From contig NZ_SNUJ01000002.1 of the NCBI RefSeq assembly GCF_012027395.1, positions 434,001-498,000 of the forward strand: DNA of 64,000 bases, in the 5' to 3' direction. Made by a program: the position numbers and the translations under genes. The DNA is from Thermococcus sp. LS1 (GTDB lineage: Archaea > Methanobacteriota_B > Thermococci > Thermococcales > Thermococcaceae). Below are positions 52,539 to 62,315 of this stretch, one piece after another (position 1 is the first letter of the stretch; every line of letters starts with the position of its first letter). The notes beneath the pieces are model-generated. The model was not told where the DNA came from, ran no database searches, and saw nothing but the letters and a program-made list of their open reading frames with translations.

Positions 52539-53593
52539 CCCCTATTCCTTTGGGGATTTCCAAATCCATCCCATTTGAACGGCCCTTCAGGAGGAGCTCT
52601 GATGGCAGTCTCATCTTCAAATTTAATCACTAGAATCTCAGGTCTGGCTACTATTATGCCAACCCTACCCCGTTCGCCATGTTTAACTATGCAATATTCA
52701 TCCTCCTCATTCTTTAGTGGAAAAATAAGTGTGAATGGGTAGTTGGGATAATACCAGAACTCACTACCCTTATGAATACCAACGAGATCACCAAAGAGAT
52801 AGTAGCCATAGAGGGGTATTAACGTAGTGTTCTCAAACTTCTGAGATAAGATTTCAAAAAACTCATGGTTTATGCCAACGCCGCTTATTATGGCAGTCTC
52901 GATTGTTTCACTGTACGGCTCAAAGAGTGTCATGATAGGAGGAGCAGACCTAACAAGGTTTATTCTGTCCTTTTCCATCACGCGTTTTGTGTACTTAACG
53001 AGAGGGTCAAGAATCTTAAGGGCTGCTTCAAGGCCTTGCTCCGCGTAGACTTTTTTCAATCCGTCAGTTTCCATGCCAATGAAATACAATATGCCACCAT
53101 AGCTCCAGACGAGTTTACTTATTTCATCTTGATACCAACCGTACGGACCGTGCGCAATTGCCCTCATTTGGTGCTCTTCATTGTAAATCTCATCAAGACC
53201 GTAAATTTTGTCAAGCGCCTGTCTGAGGTAAATATGAAGAACCTTCAGATAGTGCCTGTCCCAATGTCCAATAGCCCGTTCTCGTGTGGTCCCAGAAGAC
53301 TGGTAAAAACGGATTCTGCCCTGATAGTTGGTAGGAACAAACTCCAGCCAGTTGTTCCTCAGAAAGTCTTCATCAACGGCCAGTCCTGAATTGAAAATGT
53401 TCTCAAACACATTCTTTAGGTTTCCCTGAAATATATCATCAAAGTTAGGCTTAAGAGTCTCTGCGATCTTCTTCCAGTAGGGTGTTCGTTGGAAATGAAA
53501 CTCGAAGACCTCCCGAAGATATTCGAGTGTCTTGGTTTCATCAACATCCAAGGGATTAATATACAGATTATCCAATATCTTCCTGTAATTCAT
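52535..53593 (-). CDS. LuxE/ANL-superfamily acyl-activating enzyme, short form
   Basis: 352 residues. YQSSGTTRERAIGHWDRHYL is the phosphate-binding motif of ANL adenylate-forming enzymes in the form used by acyl-protein synthetases; PLYGYYLFGDLVG and GRVGIIVARPEILVIKFED stand for the later motifs. The classical C-terminal Lys domain seems missing. Length and motif fit LuxE-like enzymes. Substrate unknown. TATA-like TTTTTATATAATCC (near 53609-53622) lies upstream, divergent from the PaaK-like gene. Confidence 0.7.
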   Translation of the reverse strand: MNYRKILDNLYINPLDVDETKTLEYLREVFEFHFQRTPYWKKIAETLKPNFDDIFQGNLKNVFENIFNSGLAVDEDFLRNNWLEFVPTNYQGRIRFYQSSGTTRERAIGHWDRHYLKVLHIYLRQALDKIYGLDEIYNEEHQMRAIAHGPYGWYQDEISKLVWSYGGILYFIGMETDGLKKVYAEQGLEAALKILDPLVKYTKRVMEKDRINLVRSAPPIMTLFEPYSETIETAIISGVGINHEFFEILSQKFENTTLIPLYGYYLFGDLVGIHKGSEFWYYPNYPFTLIFPLKNEEDEYCIVKHGERGRVGIIVARPEILVIKFEDETAIRAPPEGPFKWDGFGNPQRNRG

Positions 53594-53651
53594 GGAGACT
53601 TCTCAGGCTGGATTATATAAAAACCTTTTCCCCATCGAATCCCATCTTTTC

Positions 53652-53695
53652 GATAAGATAATCTACAAAGTATGATAAGATAATCTACAAGGTAT
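53652..53695. repeat. Two tandem 22-bp operator-like repeats
   Basis: GATAAGATAATCTACAA(A/G)GTAT occurs twice head-to-tail at 53652-53673 and 53674-53695 with a single mismatch. They lie between the two divergent TATA boxes, just upstream of the promoter of the PaaK-like gene. Spacing of two helical turns suggests cooperative binding of a regulator. Confidence 0.7.
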
Positions 53696-53756
53696 ATTGA
53701 ATAAACCTTTAAAAGTTATATATCATGAGTTCAAATTATTGCATCGGTGAGCGTCT

Positions 53757-55040
53757 ATGAACTTGATTGTTGGAAGAATCAGCCGGAGGGACATGGAAGA
53801 TTTCCAATATACTCTTGAAATGGCATTGAAAAGCACTGAGTTCTGGAGGGAGAAATTTTCTGGGATAGACCCCAACGGAATGAACGTAGAGAAGTTGGCC
53901 GAGCTGACAGAGACAGTGAAGATAACTCCTCACGACCTTTACAAAGTCGAAGAGGTGTGGCCAGATTACATTCACAAGGCTCAGGTGTTCTATACTGTTA
54001 TGCGTACCAGTGGAACTACAGGGAAGCCAAAAAGAATCCCGTACACGCGCGATGACCGTTTCAGAACTGCCAGACAAGTAGAGCCATGGATACGCAAGTA
54101 CATGGACAATGGAGACAGGATAGCATCTTTCTTTCCACCGCTTCCGTCTTCATCCGGAATGTTTGCCTTTGGAGCATTTGAGGCCATAAACGCCAAGTCG
54201 GCATATTACCAGATACCCATTCAATACCTCCTCGACAAGGAGATGCTCTTGAAGGAGCTCCAAGACATCAAACCCACAGCCATATTCTGTCTAACAGCAA
54301 CCGCCTACAACCTAGGACTCATCCTTCCAGAATCAATAAAGAAGGACATACAGACAATAGTTGTCGGCGGCGAGACACTGACCCCCGAACTTGCGAGGGC
54401 TACTTTAGAACTCTTCGAAAACGCAGTTATTATAGATAACTTTGGTTCAACTGAAGATGCAATAACAGGCTACCGTGTGATAACGAAAAAGAAAACAACC
54501 GAGTTCCATTTTGAAGAATCAGTAGTAATCCTCAAGGACAACGGCGATGGTTATGATGAGTATAAGCGAATCTATATAACAAAAGTGATGAGGAACGGCG
54601 AGCTGACAGGTTTACCGCTCTTCAACTACGATATAGGCGACCTTGCAAGGGTTGTCGATGGTGAAGTCAGAAACATTATCAGAGTTAAAGATGTAATAAG
54701 TCTCGCCGGGGCAAAGCTCCACATAGATCAGGTGATGGAAATCGTTTTCGACCATCCCGACCTGCTCGATTTCGTGATAATCTACCACCCACTCTCACCC
54801 AAGAACCCAAAACCCAAGGCCATCATCCGCGTCGCATACAGTGGCGAGAAGCCTGCTGGAATTGAAGACGAAGTTAGAGAGCTTATATATGGGGCAAATA
54901 ATCCTGTCAGATACGAAGTGGAAGAATCAAAGCAGGCAGAGCTCACAATCGAGGCAGTCCCCTTGGAGAAGCTGAAGGAAGGCCTCCCAAGAAAGCTTGG
55001 CAAGACCAAGAGGATATATATTGTTGGTAAAGATCTTTAA
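53757..55040 (+). CDS. PaaK-like acyl-CoA/adenylate-forming ligase
   Basis: 427 residues of the phenylacetate-CoA ligase/coenzyme F390 synthetase branch of the ANL superfamily. TVMRTSGTTGKPKRIPYTRD is the phosphate loop, IIDNFGSTEDAITGYRV motif A5, PLFNYDIGDLARVVDG motif A7, and KDVISLAGAKLHIDQVMEIV opens the C-terminal lid domain ending GKTKRIYIVGKDL with a likely catalytic Lys. Substrate unknown. GGTGAGCGTCT precedes the ATG; TATA TTATATA at 53716-53722. Confidence 0.8.
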   Translation: MNLIVGRISRRDMEDFQYTLEMALKSTEFWREKFSGIDPNGMNVEKLAELTETVKITPHDLYKVEEVWPDYIHKAQVFYTVMRTSGTTGKPKRIPYTRDDRFRTARQVEPWIRKYMDNGDRIASFFPPLPSSSGMFAFGAFEAINAKSAYYQIPIQYLLDKEMLLKELQDIKPTAIFCLTATAYNLGLILPESIKKDIQTIVVGGETLTPELARATLELFENAVIIDNFGSTEDAITGYRVITKKKTTEFHFEESVVILKDNGDGYDEYKRIYITKVMRNGELTGLPLFNYDIGDLARVVDGEVRNIIRVKDVISLAGAKLHIDQVMEIVFDHPDLLDFVIIYHPLSPKNPKPKAIIRVAYSGEKPAGIEDEVRELIYGANNPVRYEVEESKQAELTIEAVPLEKLKEGLPRKLGKTKRIYIVGKDL

Positions 55041-55121
55041 TTCTTCCACCTTTTCTCTTCAATTTTGTCACAATGCCGAAAATTTATTTAAGGCTCTTCT
55101 CAAACTTCCAGCGGTGGTAGG

Positions 55122-56372
55122 ATGAGTGGAAAGATTATTCACGACGGCATTCATGGTAGCATGAAGCTTACCGGCTTAATCCTCGATCTCGTCAAGACTC
55201 CGGAGTTCCAGAGGCTCAGGAACATAAGACAGCTTGGCTTAGCTTACCTCGTCTATCCAGGAGCAAATCACTCCCGCTTCGAACACTCCCTAGGTGCATG
55301 GAACATAGCCAAGAGGCTCTCCGCCGAGGTAGGCCTGAGCGAAGACGAGAGCATGCTCCTCCAGGTTGGTGCTCTCCTCCACGACATCGGCCACGGGCCC
55401 TTCAGCCACACTTTCGAGAGCATCTACAAGCACTACGTCAAAGAGCACGACCACATGCGCCTCGGCCAAGACATCATCCTCGGGAGGATAAACATTACGG
55501 AGAGCGAGAACGGGGGCAGTATTCCTGAGATAATAGAAAGCTACGGCTACGACTTCACGCCGAAAGACGTTGCTGACCTCATCCTCGGAAAGCACGAAAA
55601 GCGCTACTTGGGACAGATGCTCCACGGAGATGTTGACGTCGACCAGCTGGACTACCTCATAAGGGACGCTCACTACACGGGCGTCGCCCACGGCATAATT
55701 GACCTGGAGAGGCTGATGAAAGTCCTGAAGGTGCATGAGGGCGAACTCGTCGTTGATGAGAAGGGAATCGAGGCTGTCGAGGGCATGATGGTTGCCCGCT
55801 CGCTCATGTACTCCCGCGTTTACTTCCACCACACGGTGAAGATAGCAGAGGGAATGCTGACCAGAGCGTTAGAGTTTGCCCTGGAAGAAGGCCACCTCTG
55901 GGACTTCTGGAAGATGATTGACTGCCGCGTTCTGGTGGAGCTTGAGGACCTCGAGGGCTATCCAGCTGAAATCGTCAGGCGCATAAAGTACAGGGAACTC
56001 TACAAGGCGGCCGTTTTAGCCAGTGCAGACGAGCTGACGAGCGAGGAGAAGAGGGAGCTCCTGACCGCTTACAGGAATGTCAAGAGGAGGCAGGAGATAG
56101 AGAGAGCTTTGGCCGATGCCGTTGGTGCCAGGGAGGGCGAGGTGATCCTCGAGTTCAGCATAGCCGACCTGATGCTCAGCGAGCCGAGGCTCAAGGCCAC
56201 GGAGATAAACGTGCTCCTCGGAAACGGCGAGCTTCAGCCCCTCACCAAAGTTACCCCCCTGGCCAATGCCCTCAAGAGAAGACAGACTCCCCGGTGGGCC
56301 GTTCTCATAGCCTCACCGAAGGAATACGTCGACAAAGTCAGAGAAGTCTGGAGAAAGGTCATCTTCAGCTGA
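55122..56372 (+). CDS. HD-domain phosphohydrolase (dNTPase/SAMHD1-like)
   Basis: 416 residues. FQRLRNIRQLGLAYLVYPGA, HSRFEHSLGAWNIAKRL and ALLHDIGHGPFSHTFE give the H...HD...D metal set of dGTPase/SAMHD1-type proteins; DVDQLDYLIRDAHYTGV supplies the last Asp. A deoxynucleotide triphosphohydrolase activity is likely but untested. TATA-like ATTTATTTAAGG near 55083-55094. Convergent overlap of 8 bp with the next gene. Confidence 0.88.
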   Translation: MSGKIIHDGIHGSMKLTGLILDLVKTPEFQRLRNIRQLGLAYLVYPGANHSRFEHSLGAWNIAKRLSAEVGLSEDESMLLQVGALLHDIGHGPFSHTFESIYKHYVKEHDHMRLGQDIILGRINITESENGGSIPEIIESYGYDFTPKDVADLILGKHEKRYLGQMLHGDVDVDQLDYLIRDAHYTGVAHGIIDLERLMKVLKVHEGELVVDEKGIEAVEGMMVARSLMYSRVYFHHTVKIAEGMLTRALEFALEEGHLWDFWKMIDCRVLVELEDLEGYPAEIVRRIKYRELYKAAVLASADELTSEEKRELLTAYRNVKRRQEIERALADAVGAREGEVILEFSIADLMLSEPRLKATEINVLLGNGELQPLTKVTPLANALKRRQTPRWAVLIASPKEYVDKVREVWRKVIFS

Positions 56373-57324
56373 AGAGCTGCTTCTTTATCTCCCTTTTCAG
56401 CTCCTCAATCATTTCTATGAGTTCGTCGGCGTCTCTAACCTCTTGGAGGCTCTCCTTGGGTATGAGAGGCACCTCCTTGACGACTTCTGTCTTGGTCTCC
56501 TCCAGGATGAAGACACCGTCGCTGTTGATTATCCTGCTTACCTCCGCAACCATCTCTGCACGCTTGACCGTTGAGCGGGTCTTCTTCTCGTCTATGCCCG
56601 TGAGTATCTTGAACTCGTCTTCCTTTGAAACCGCGTTGAAGGGAGCCTTCTTGACCTTGACGACGCCGAGTCCAAGCCCTTTGAGCTGCTCGAAGATTTC
56701 CCTTTCGAGGGGGGTCTCCGGTGTGACGTCGAGGTTGGCCTCGACCGTTGAGTGGAGTATGTCGATGGGCTCGGCAAGGGGCTCGTCGAAGAGCTCCTCA
56801 AGGCGAATCGCGACCTCAAGGGAAACCGCCTGTTCGCCCTTCTCGTAGTTGAGGAGGCTCTTCCTGGAGACTCCCACGAGCTGAGCCAGCTCATTCACGG
56901 AATAGCCATGCTTCTCGCGGAGGTGCTTCAAAAGCCTGCCGTTTATTCTAACGTAGAAGCCGCCGCGCTCGGCAAAGATCGCTGGCAATTCGTTCTCGAC
57001 GAGGACATCGTAGAGGGTTTCCGGCCTCAGGGCATAAATGCCGAAGCGCTCGTAGACAACACCCTCCTCGAGCTCGGCGTTCTTGCTCCTTAGGCCGACG
57101 ATGAGCGGTGAGGCCTTGAAGAACTTGGAAAGTCTCTTCAAATCTTCTGCCTGCTCTTCGGTTACAGTGTCTATATTGGTCGCTACTTTAATGAAGAGCA
57201 ACAAGAGTAACCTGCTCGCCACTATATCAAAGCACGCACCTTTAAACTCCATTCTTGCGGTTTTGTAGCCCGTGCCCCTGAGTATTGCCTCGACGGTTCT
57301 TATGAGTCTCTCCCTGTCCATCAT
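56365..57324 (-). CDS. Archaeal HTH regulator (MJ1164-type, Cro/C1 HTH)
   Basis: 319 residues. A restriction-fold-like N-terminal domain (DRERLIRTVEAILRGTGYKT) precedes a lambda-repressor-type HTH at about residues 130-185: LREKHGYSVNELAQLVGVSR followed by SLLNYEKGEQAV. The C-terminal third is charged. This is a widespread single-copy archaeal regulator; targets unknown. It shares a divergent promoter with the acetyltransferase gene. Confidence 0.85.
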   Translation of the reverse strand: MMDRERLIRTVEAILRGTGYKTARMEFKGACFDIVASRLLLLLFIKVATNIDTVTEEQAEDLKRLSKFFKASPLIVGLRSKNAELEEGVVYERFGIYALRPETLYDVLVENELPAIFAERGGFYVRINGRLLKHLREKHGYSVNELAQLVGVSRKSLLNYEKGEQAVSLEVAIRLEELFDEPLAEPIDILHSTVEANLDVTPETPLEREIFEQLKGLGLGVVKVKKAPFNAVSKEDEFKILTGIDEKKTRSTVKRAEMVAEVSRIINSDGVFILEETKTEVVKEVPLIPKESLQEVRDADELIEMIEELKREIKKQLFS

Positions 57325-57366
57325 TTTTAAATAGGTGAAAGGCCTTAATAAAGTTAAGGTGTTTGC

Positions 57367-57900
57367 ATGAGGCCGATAATCCTTAAAGGGAACCTTGTTT
57401 CACTCGGGATACTTCTGCGCGAAGACCTGAAGCATGTCTGGCTCTGGTACAACGACAGAGACGTAAGGCGCTACCTCTCCTTTCCGGAGGAGATATTCTT
57501 CTACGAGGACGAGCTCGAATGGTACGAGACACTGAGAAGAGAAAAGAAGCACGAAAAGGTTTTTGCGGTAATCGAGAACTCCTCGCGCTCCCTCGTTGGA
57601 CTCGTGGGACTTCACAAAATCGACTTTCACAACGGACGCGCCGAGCTAGGCTACTTCATTGGGAAAGAATACTGGGGCCGCGGCTACGCCAGTGAGGCCG
57701 TTTCTCTGGCGGTTCGCTATGCCTTTGAGTGGCTCAACCTGAGGAAAGTCTATGCCCATGTCTACGAGAGCAATGGGGCTTCAATTAGGATTCTCGAAAA
57801 GAACGGCTTCAAATTGGCCGGCCGCTGGAGGAAGCATCAGTACGTCCCAGGGGAAGGCTTCGTTGATGTTCTCTGTTACGAGCTCTTCCGCGAGCCTTAG
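57367..57900 (+). CDS. GNAT acetyltransferase, RimJ/RimL-like
   Basis: 177 residues. ELGYFIGKEYWGRGYASEAV is motif A with the acetyl-CoA-binding R/Q-x-x-G-x-G/A loop; KVYAHVYESNGASIRILEKN and GFKLAGRWRKHQYV finish the fold. Likely an N-acetyltransferase of proteins or small molecules; the substrate cannot be told. Confidence 0.88.
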   Translation: MRPIILKGNLVSLGILLREDLKHVWLWYNDRDVRRYLSFPEEIFFYEDELEWYETLRREKKHEKVFAVIENSSRSLVGLVGLHKIDFHNGRAELGYFIGKEYWGRGYASEAVSLAVRYAFEWLNLRKVYAHVYESNGASIRILEKNGFKLAGRWRKHQYVPGEGFVDVLCYELFREP

Positions 57901-57932
57901 CTTTTTAAACCCCTCCCCTTTTTCTTCCAACC

Positions 57933-59213
57933 ATGAGGCTCCACATCGGCATCGACGACACTGACTCACCGAACGGCATGTGCACTACCTACCTCGGTGC
58001 CATCCTCTACCGCGAGCTGTCCCGGATAGCGGAGCCCATAGACCTTCCCCGCTTGATCAGGCTCAACCCGAACATTCCCTACAAGACCCGCGGCAATGGA
58101 GCGGTGGCGATGACCTTTGAAGTTGATGAGGAGCTTATAACCGAGGTTAAAAACACCGTCCTCTTCTACGTGGATCGGCTTGCCGACTTCGAGCACGAAA
58201 ATACTAACCCCGGTGTCGTGTTCTTCGAAGGAGATATTCCAGAAGAGCTCCGCGAGTTCTCGTTGAGGGCTTTGAGGGAGCACGTTACGATCGAGGAGGC
58301 TGAAAGGGTTGCGAAGAAAGTTGAGGCAGAGTACTTCAAGTTCAAAGTCGGGAGGGGCATAATCGGCGCGCTCGCGGCGGTTGCTTACCCGCTGGAGAGG
58401 TTCACCTACGAGCTGTTAGCTTACAGAGAGCCCGACAACTGGGGAACGCCGAGGAGAGTGGACGGGGAGAGTGTATTTCTGGCCGATAGCTGGAGCTATC
58501 CCTTTACCTACGATAACGTTGACCCCTACAAGAGGAGCGTCCTCATAACCCCTCACGGCAAGGATCCCGTTCTGGTTGGCATCAGGGGAATTGACAGAGG
58601 AAAGGTTCTCCAGACCTTTGAGATGGTTCGCTTTGAGGAGCCAGTGGCGTTTTACCAGCTCTACAAGACGAACCAGAACACGGACGACCACCTTACATAC
58701 AAAAAAATCGGCGAGCTGAAACTCTACGACAGCGCGGTGGTTAGGGGAACGGTGGTTAAGCCCTACTGGGAGCGCGGGAGGCACGTATTCTTTGAGCTTG
58801 AGGATGAAACGGGAAGGATTCGCGTTGCTGCCTTCGAGCCGACCAAGAAGTTCAGGAACTACGTGAGGAAGCTTCTTCCGGGTGACGAGATCATAGCCGC
58901 TGGAGGCGTTAAGGAGCACGAGGGCGTTTTGACGCTTAACCTCGAAAAGTTCTATCCGGTGAAGCTCGTTCCGAGGATCGAGTACCAGAAGCCGAAGTGC
59001 CCGAAGTGCGGCGGGACGATGAAGAGCAAGGGTGATTACCTCAAGTGCAAGCGCTGTGGCCATAAGATGCCGAAGAAGCTCATCCCGGTTGAAGTCCCGC
59101 GCGAGCTGGAGATGAAAATCTACGAAGTGCCGCCAGACGCGAGGAAGCACCTGTCAAGGCCTCTAGTGCTGCCAGGTGGGGAGGAGAAAATACTAGAAGG
59201 GCTGAGAGAATAG
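57933..59213 (+). CDS. tiaS: tRNA(Ile2) 2-agmatinylcytidine synthetase TiaS
   Basis: 426 residues. Begins [18 protein letters not shown] as all TiaS proteins do; an OB-fold ([20 protein letters not shown]) follows near residue 270 and a zinc ribbon (CPKCGG...[11 protein letters not shown]) near 350-380. It attaches agmatine to C34 of tRNA-Ile(CAU) so that AUA is read as isoleucine, and is specific to archaea. Confidence 0.95.
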   Translation: MRLHIGIDDTDSPNGMCTTYLGAILYRELSRIAEPIDLPRLIRLNPNIPYKTRGNGAVAMTFEVDEELITEVKNTVLFYVDRLADFEHENTNPGVVFFEGDIPEELREFSLRALREHVTIEEAERVAKKVEAEYFKFKVGRGIIGALAAVAYPLERFTYELLAYREPDNWGTPRRVDGESVFLADSWSYPFTYDNVDPYKRSVLITPHGKDPVLVGIRGIDRGKVLQTFEMVRFEEPVAFYQLYKTNQNTDDHLTYKKIGELKLYDSAVVRGTVVKPYWERGRHVFFELEDETGRIRVAAFEPTKKFRNYVRKLLPGDEIIAAGGVKEHEGVLTLNLEKFYPVKLVPRIEYQKPKCPKCGGTMKSKGDYLKCKRCGHKMPKKLIPVEVPRELEMKIYEVPPDARKHLSRPLVLPGGEEKILEGLRE

Positions 59214-59225
59214 AAAACTAGAAAT

Positions 59226-60722
59226 TCAGAGCAGCCTCCCCATGAACTCCTCCCACAGCCTTCTGAAGTCCTCGTGCTTCTCCCCGCTCGGCTCGAAAAC
59301 CCTCTCTACCCTGGGCTCCTTCCACGCGCTCAGGACATCCCTTCCCTCTGCAACCGCGCGTGCTATCATGAAGGTTCCCTGCGCGGAGCCGTTGAGCTCC
59401 TCCGGCCGTACGATCCTTTTCCCGCTGAAGTCGGCTATCAGCTGCAGGAGCGGGTCGATCTGCGAAGCGCCCCCGTCGGAGGTCAGGGAGCCAATCTCAA
59501 CCCGGGTTCCCGATTCCATGGCGGCTATGACCTCCGCGACCCTCATCGCTATCCCCGCTATGAGCGCCTTGATGACGTCGTCCCTTCCAACGCTGAACGA
59601 CAGGTTGAGGAGCGCTCCCCTGAAGTCAGGCCTCAGATAGGGCGTCGAGAGGCCGGCGAAGGCGGGTATGAAAAGCACCCTTGGAAGGGTAGGGTCTTTA
59701 AACGCACCGCTGATCTCGGAGTAGTCCTCGACGAGCCCCACTTTCAGCAGCCAGTCAATAGCCGAGCCCGAGGCGTTTATTATCCCCTCAAGGAGGTAGA
59801 GCGTCTTTTTCCTGGTTTTAAGGGCGACCATCGGGTAGAGGCCTGGCGACGCGGGTTTGGGCTTCTCTCCAACGTTCAGATCGACGAAGGTCCCTGTTCC
59901 GTGGGTCATCTTCGCGCTCCCCGGCTCAACGCCCGCACGGTAAAGGGCCGCCTGCTGATCTGCCACCATCGTGAGGAGGGGCACACCGTAGTCCGTTTCC
60001 CCCACAGGGAGGTCGTTCGGCTGGAGCCCGGGAAGGATTTTCTTAGGAATCCCAACAATGCCCATGATGTTGTCGCTCCACTTGAGGTAGAATGGGTCAA
60101 AGAGGCCTGTCGCGGATGCGTTCGTGTAGTCCGTCACGTGCTTCCCCGTCAGGTTCCACGCTATCCAGCTGTCTATCGTGCCGAACTTCGCTTCACCGCG
60201 TTCCAGGGCTCTCCGAACCTCGGGGACGTTGTCCATTAGCCAGCGTAGGTGCATCGAGGAGTGGGAAGTGCCGAAGCCCACGTGGGCCAGGGTGATTATA
60301 TAGGCTCCCTTTGGTAGGCTGGCTATTCCGGGAACGAGGCGGGAGAGTCCGTAGAAGACCTTTCCGAGAGCCCTACCAAAGCGAACAAGGAAATCGCGGG
60401 AAAAGGCCTCCACGATATTTTTGGTCCTCGTGTCCTGCCAGGTTATCATGTTGTGGAGGGCGCCCTCGTCGTCCCACACGACGGTGGAGCTCCGCTGGTT
60501 GGTGATGCCCATTCCTTTTGGCATCCCAAGGGAAGAAGTAACCTCGTCTATGAGCCGCCTAACCGTTTCAATGAGCTCTTCGGGGTCGAGTTCGGCCCAG
60601 CCAGGCTCCGGATAAACGGGCCGTGTTCTCATGCTCTTCTCCAGGAGCTTCTCCCCCTCCTCGGAAAAAGCGTAGGCCTTGACGTTCGTCGTCCCAACGT
60701 CGAGGATGAGGTAGTAATTCAT
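59226..60722 (-). CDS. glpK: Glycerol kinase
   Basis: 498 residues of the FGGY family. LDVGTTNVKAYAFSEEGEKL is phosphate loop 1, ITNQRSSTVVWDDEGALHNM the substrate region, MTHGTGTFVDLNVG loop 2 and LTSDGGASQIDPLLQLIADF the adenosine site. Phosphorylates glycerol. Last gene of the operon; its start overlaps the DUF1667 stop (ATGA). Confidence 0.88.
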   Translation of the reverse strand: MNYYLILDVGTTNVKAYAFSEEGEKLLEKSMRTRPVYPEPGWAELDPEELIETVRRLIDEVTSSLGMPKGMGITNQRSSTVVWDDEGALHNMITWQDTRTKNIVEAFSRDFLVRFGRALGKVFYGLSRLVPGIASLPKGAYIITLAHVGFGTSHSSMHLRWLMDNVPEVRRALERGEAKFGTIDSWIAWNLTGKHVTDYTNASATGLFDPFYLKWSDNIMGIVGIPKKILPGLQPNDLPVGETDYGVPLLTMVADQQAALYRAGVEPGSAKMTHGTGTFVDLNVGEKPKPASPGLYPMVALKTRKKTLYLLEGIINASGSAIDWLLKVGLVEDYSEISGAFKDPTLPRVLFIPAFAGLSTPYLRPDFRGALLNLSFSVGRDDVIKALIAGIAMRVAEVIAAMESGTRVEIGSLTSDGGASQIDPLLQLIADFSGKRIVRPEELNGSAQGTFMIARAVAEGRDVLSAWKEPRVERVFEPSGEKHEDFRRLWEEFMGRLL

Positions 60723-61087
60723 TCAACCGCCTCCATGTCCCTCTCCGCTATCACATCAACACCGGTTCCAGCAACATCCTTCATGATAACCTGACCGCGC
60801 CTGACCGGGGCCTCCACAACGAGCCCTTTGAGAGCATCTATAACGTCCCGAATCCTGTCCTTGGGCACGGGTTCTGCCGTTCTCACCGGAAGGCGCGGAT
60901 AGCGGGCGTTGAGTATCCTCACGGTCGTCGTGACAATGCGCCTCGGGTTCTGCACTTCCTCCTCCCCAAATCTCTTGCCCTCAAGGCAGGCAAAGCCAAC
61001 GACATGAACCGCGTTCCTCTCGACCGTGATCCTCAGCCTGCACCCCTTGGGGCACCGAATGCAGAGAACCTCATACTCCGGCGACAT
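60719..61087 (-). CDS. DUF1667 cysteine-cluster protein
   Basis: 122 residues. The N-terminus CIRCPKGCRLRI and a downstream FACLEGKRFGEEE give four cysteines for an iron-sulfur or metal site, followed by NPRRIVTTTVRILN and VPVRTAEPVPKDRI. DUF1667 proteins accompany FAD-dependent glycerol-3-phosphate dehydrogenases in archaea and clostridia, presumably for electron transfer. ATG 61087 lies inside the end of the upstream gene (17-bp overlap). Confidence 0.88.
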   Translation of the reverse strand: MSPEYEVLCIRCPKGCRLRITVERNAVHVVGFACLEGKRFGEEEVQNPRRIVTTTVRILNARYPRLPVRTAEPVPKDRIRDVIDALKGLVVEAPVRRGQVIMKDVAGTGVDVIAERDMEAVE

Positions 61088-62315
61088 CGATGTACACCTC
61101 TTCCGCTCCGTCGATAGCTTCCCGAGGGATCTCAATCCGCTCAAGCGTCGACGGCCTCACATACTGCCGGAACTCCTTCTTCAGAATCTCTCCATTCCCG
61201 TCCCTAACGATTATCCACGCGCGACCTTCGACGGCAGGCCTGAGGAAAGCAACCACCGGCCTCTCGTCCTCCCATTCCAGCCGGTGGGGCGTCAGCGTCC
61301 GGACGTTGCTCCCGGGCTTGAAAGGTACTGGGTCATCAAGCCGTCCCTCGCCCGCCAGGTACTTCTCAACGCCGTCTGCCGCGATGTAAGCGCTCTCAAC
61401 GGCGTCGTCAACGTAGTCAAATATCTGGACGAGGTTGCCGGCGGCAAAGACCCCCCGCACGGTCGTCTCGAAGAACTCGTTCACGACCGGCCCTCTGGTT
61501 CTCGGGTCTATCTCGGCCCCAATTGCCCTCATCTTCTTGGCATAGGGTACGAGGCCAACGGAGAATATCACCGTGTCGCAGGGGTAGAACTCTTCAGTGC
61601 CGGGTATGGGCCTCCAGTTCTCGTCGACCTTCACGAGGATTACTCCCTCGACCCTCTCCTTCCCCACTATCTCCTTCACCACCGTCCTCGGCCTGAAAGG
61701 TATGTTGAAGTCGAGGATGCACTGCTGGACGTTCCTCGGGAGGCCAACGAAGAACTCCTCCGGAAAGACGACCATTATAGACTCAACCCCTTCTAGGTAA
61801 AGATGCCTGGCAACGATCATGCCAACGTCCCCGCCGCCGACCATGAGGACCTTCTTCCCGGGCAGAATTCCGTAGAGGTTCACGAGCCGCTGCACCATTC
61901 CGGCCGTGTAAACGCCCGCCGGCCTCGTCCCACCGACCTTTATCTCGAAGGGGTGCCTTTCCCTGCAGCCTATGGCGTACACTATCGAGCGGGCCTTTAT
62001 GCGCTCGACACCTCGCGGGCTCACCGTCACAAGCTCCTTGACGTCTCCCCCGGCGTTTACGGATTTGACGTACGTGTTCAGGTGCACCTCAAGGCCAAGT
62101 TTGCTAACCTCATCCATAAAGTGGCCCGCAAACTCCGGTCCGGAGAGGGCCTTTCCGAATATTTTGGTCCCGAAGCCGTCGTGGATGCACTGGTCGAGGA
62201 TACCACCGAGTTCTTCCTTTCGTTCGATGAGCGCAACATCGTAGCCCTTACCGGCGAGCTTAACCGCCGCGGCCATCCCGCTCGGCCCTCCACCGATCAC
62301 AACGACATCCTTCAC
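61071..62315 (-). CDS. FAD/NAD(P)-dependent oxidoreductase of the glycerol operon
   Basis: 414 residues. VVIGGGPSGMAAAVKLAGKG is the FAD dinucleotide motif; VLMVGGGDVGMIVARHLYLE a second Rossmann motif; TTVRGVFAAGNLVQIFDYVD the C-terminal FAD motif. It belongs to the sarcosine-oxidase-alpha/NADH-oxidase-like group and, with DUF1667 and GlpA, should pass electrons from glycerol-3-phosphate. Overlaps both neighbours. Confidence 0.88.
   Translation of the reverse strand: MKDVVVIGGGPSGMAAAVKLAGKGYDVALIERKEELGGILDQCIHDGFGTKIFGKALSGPEFAGHFMDEVSKLGLEVHLNTYVKSVNAGGDVKELVTVSPRGVERIKARSIVYAIGCRERHPFEIKVGGTRPAGVYTAGMVQRLVNLYGILPGKKVLMVGGGDVGMIVARHLYLEGVESIMVVFPEEFFVGLPRNVQQCILDFNIPFRPRTVVKEIVGKERVEGVILVKVDENWRPIPGTEEFYPCDTVIFSVGLVPYAKKMRAIGAEIDPRTRGPVVNEFFETTVRGVFAAGNLVQIFDYVDDAVESAYIAADGVEKYLAGEGRLDDPVPFKPGSNVRTLTPHRLEWEDERPVVAFLRPAVEGRAWIIVRDGNGEILKKEFRQYVRPSTLERIEIPREAIDGAEEVYIDVAGV

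Noticed and set aside
59274-60239. Plus-strand frame of 321 codons, and a similar one at 61026-61796
   Set aside because: Both mirror well-supported genes of the glycerol operon (GlpK and the FAD oxidoreductase).
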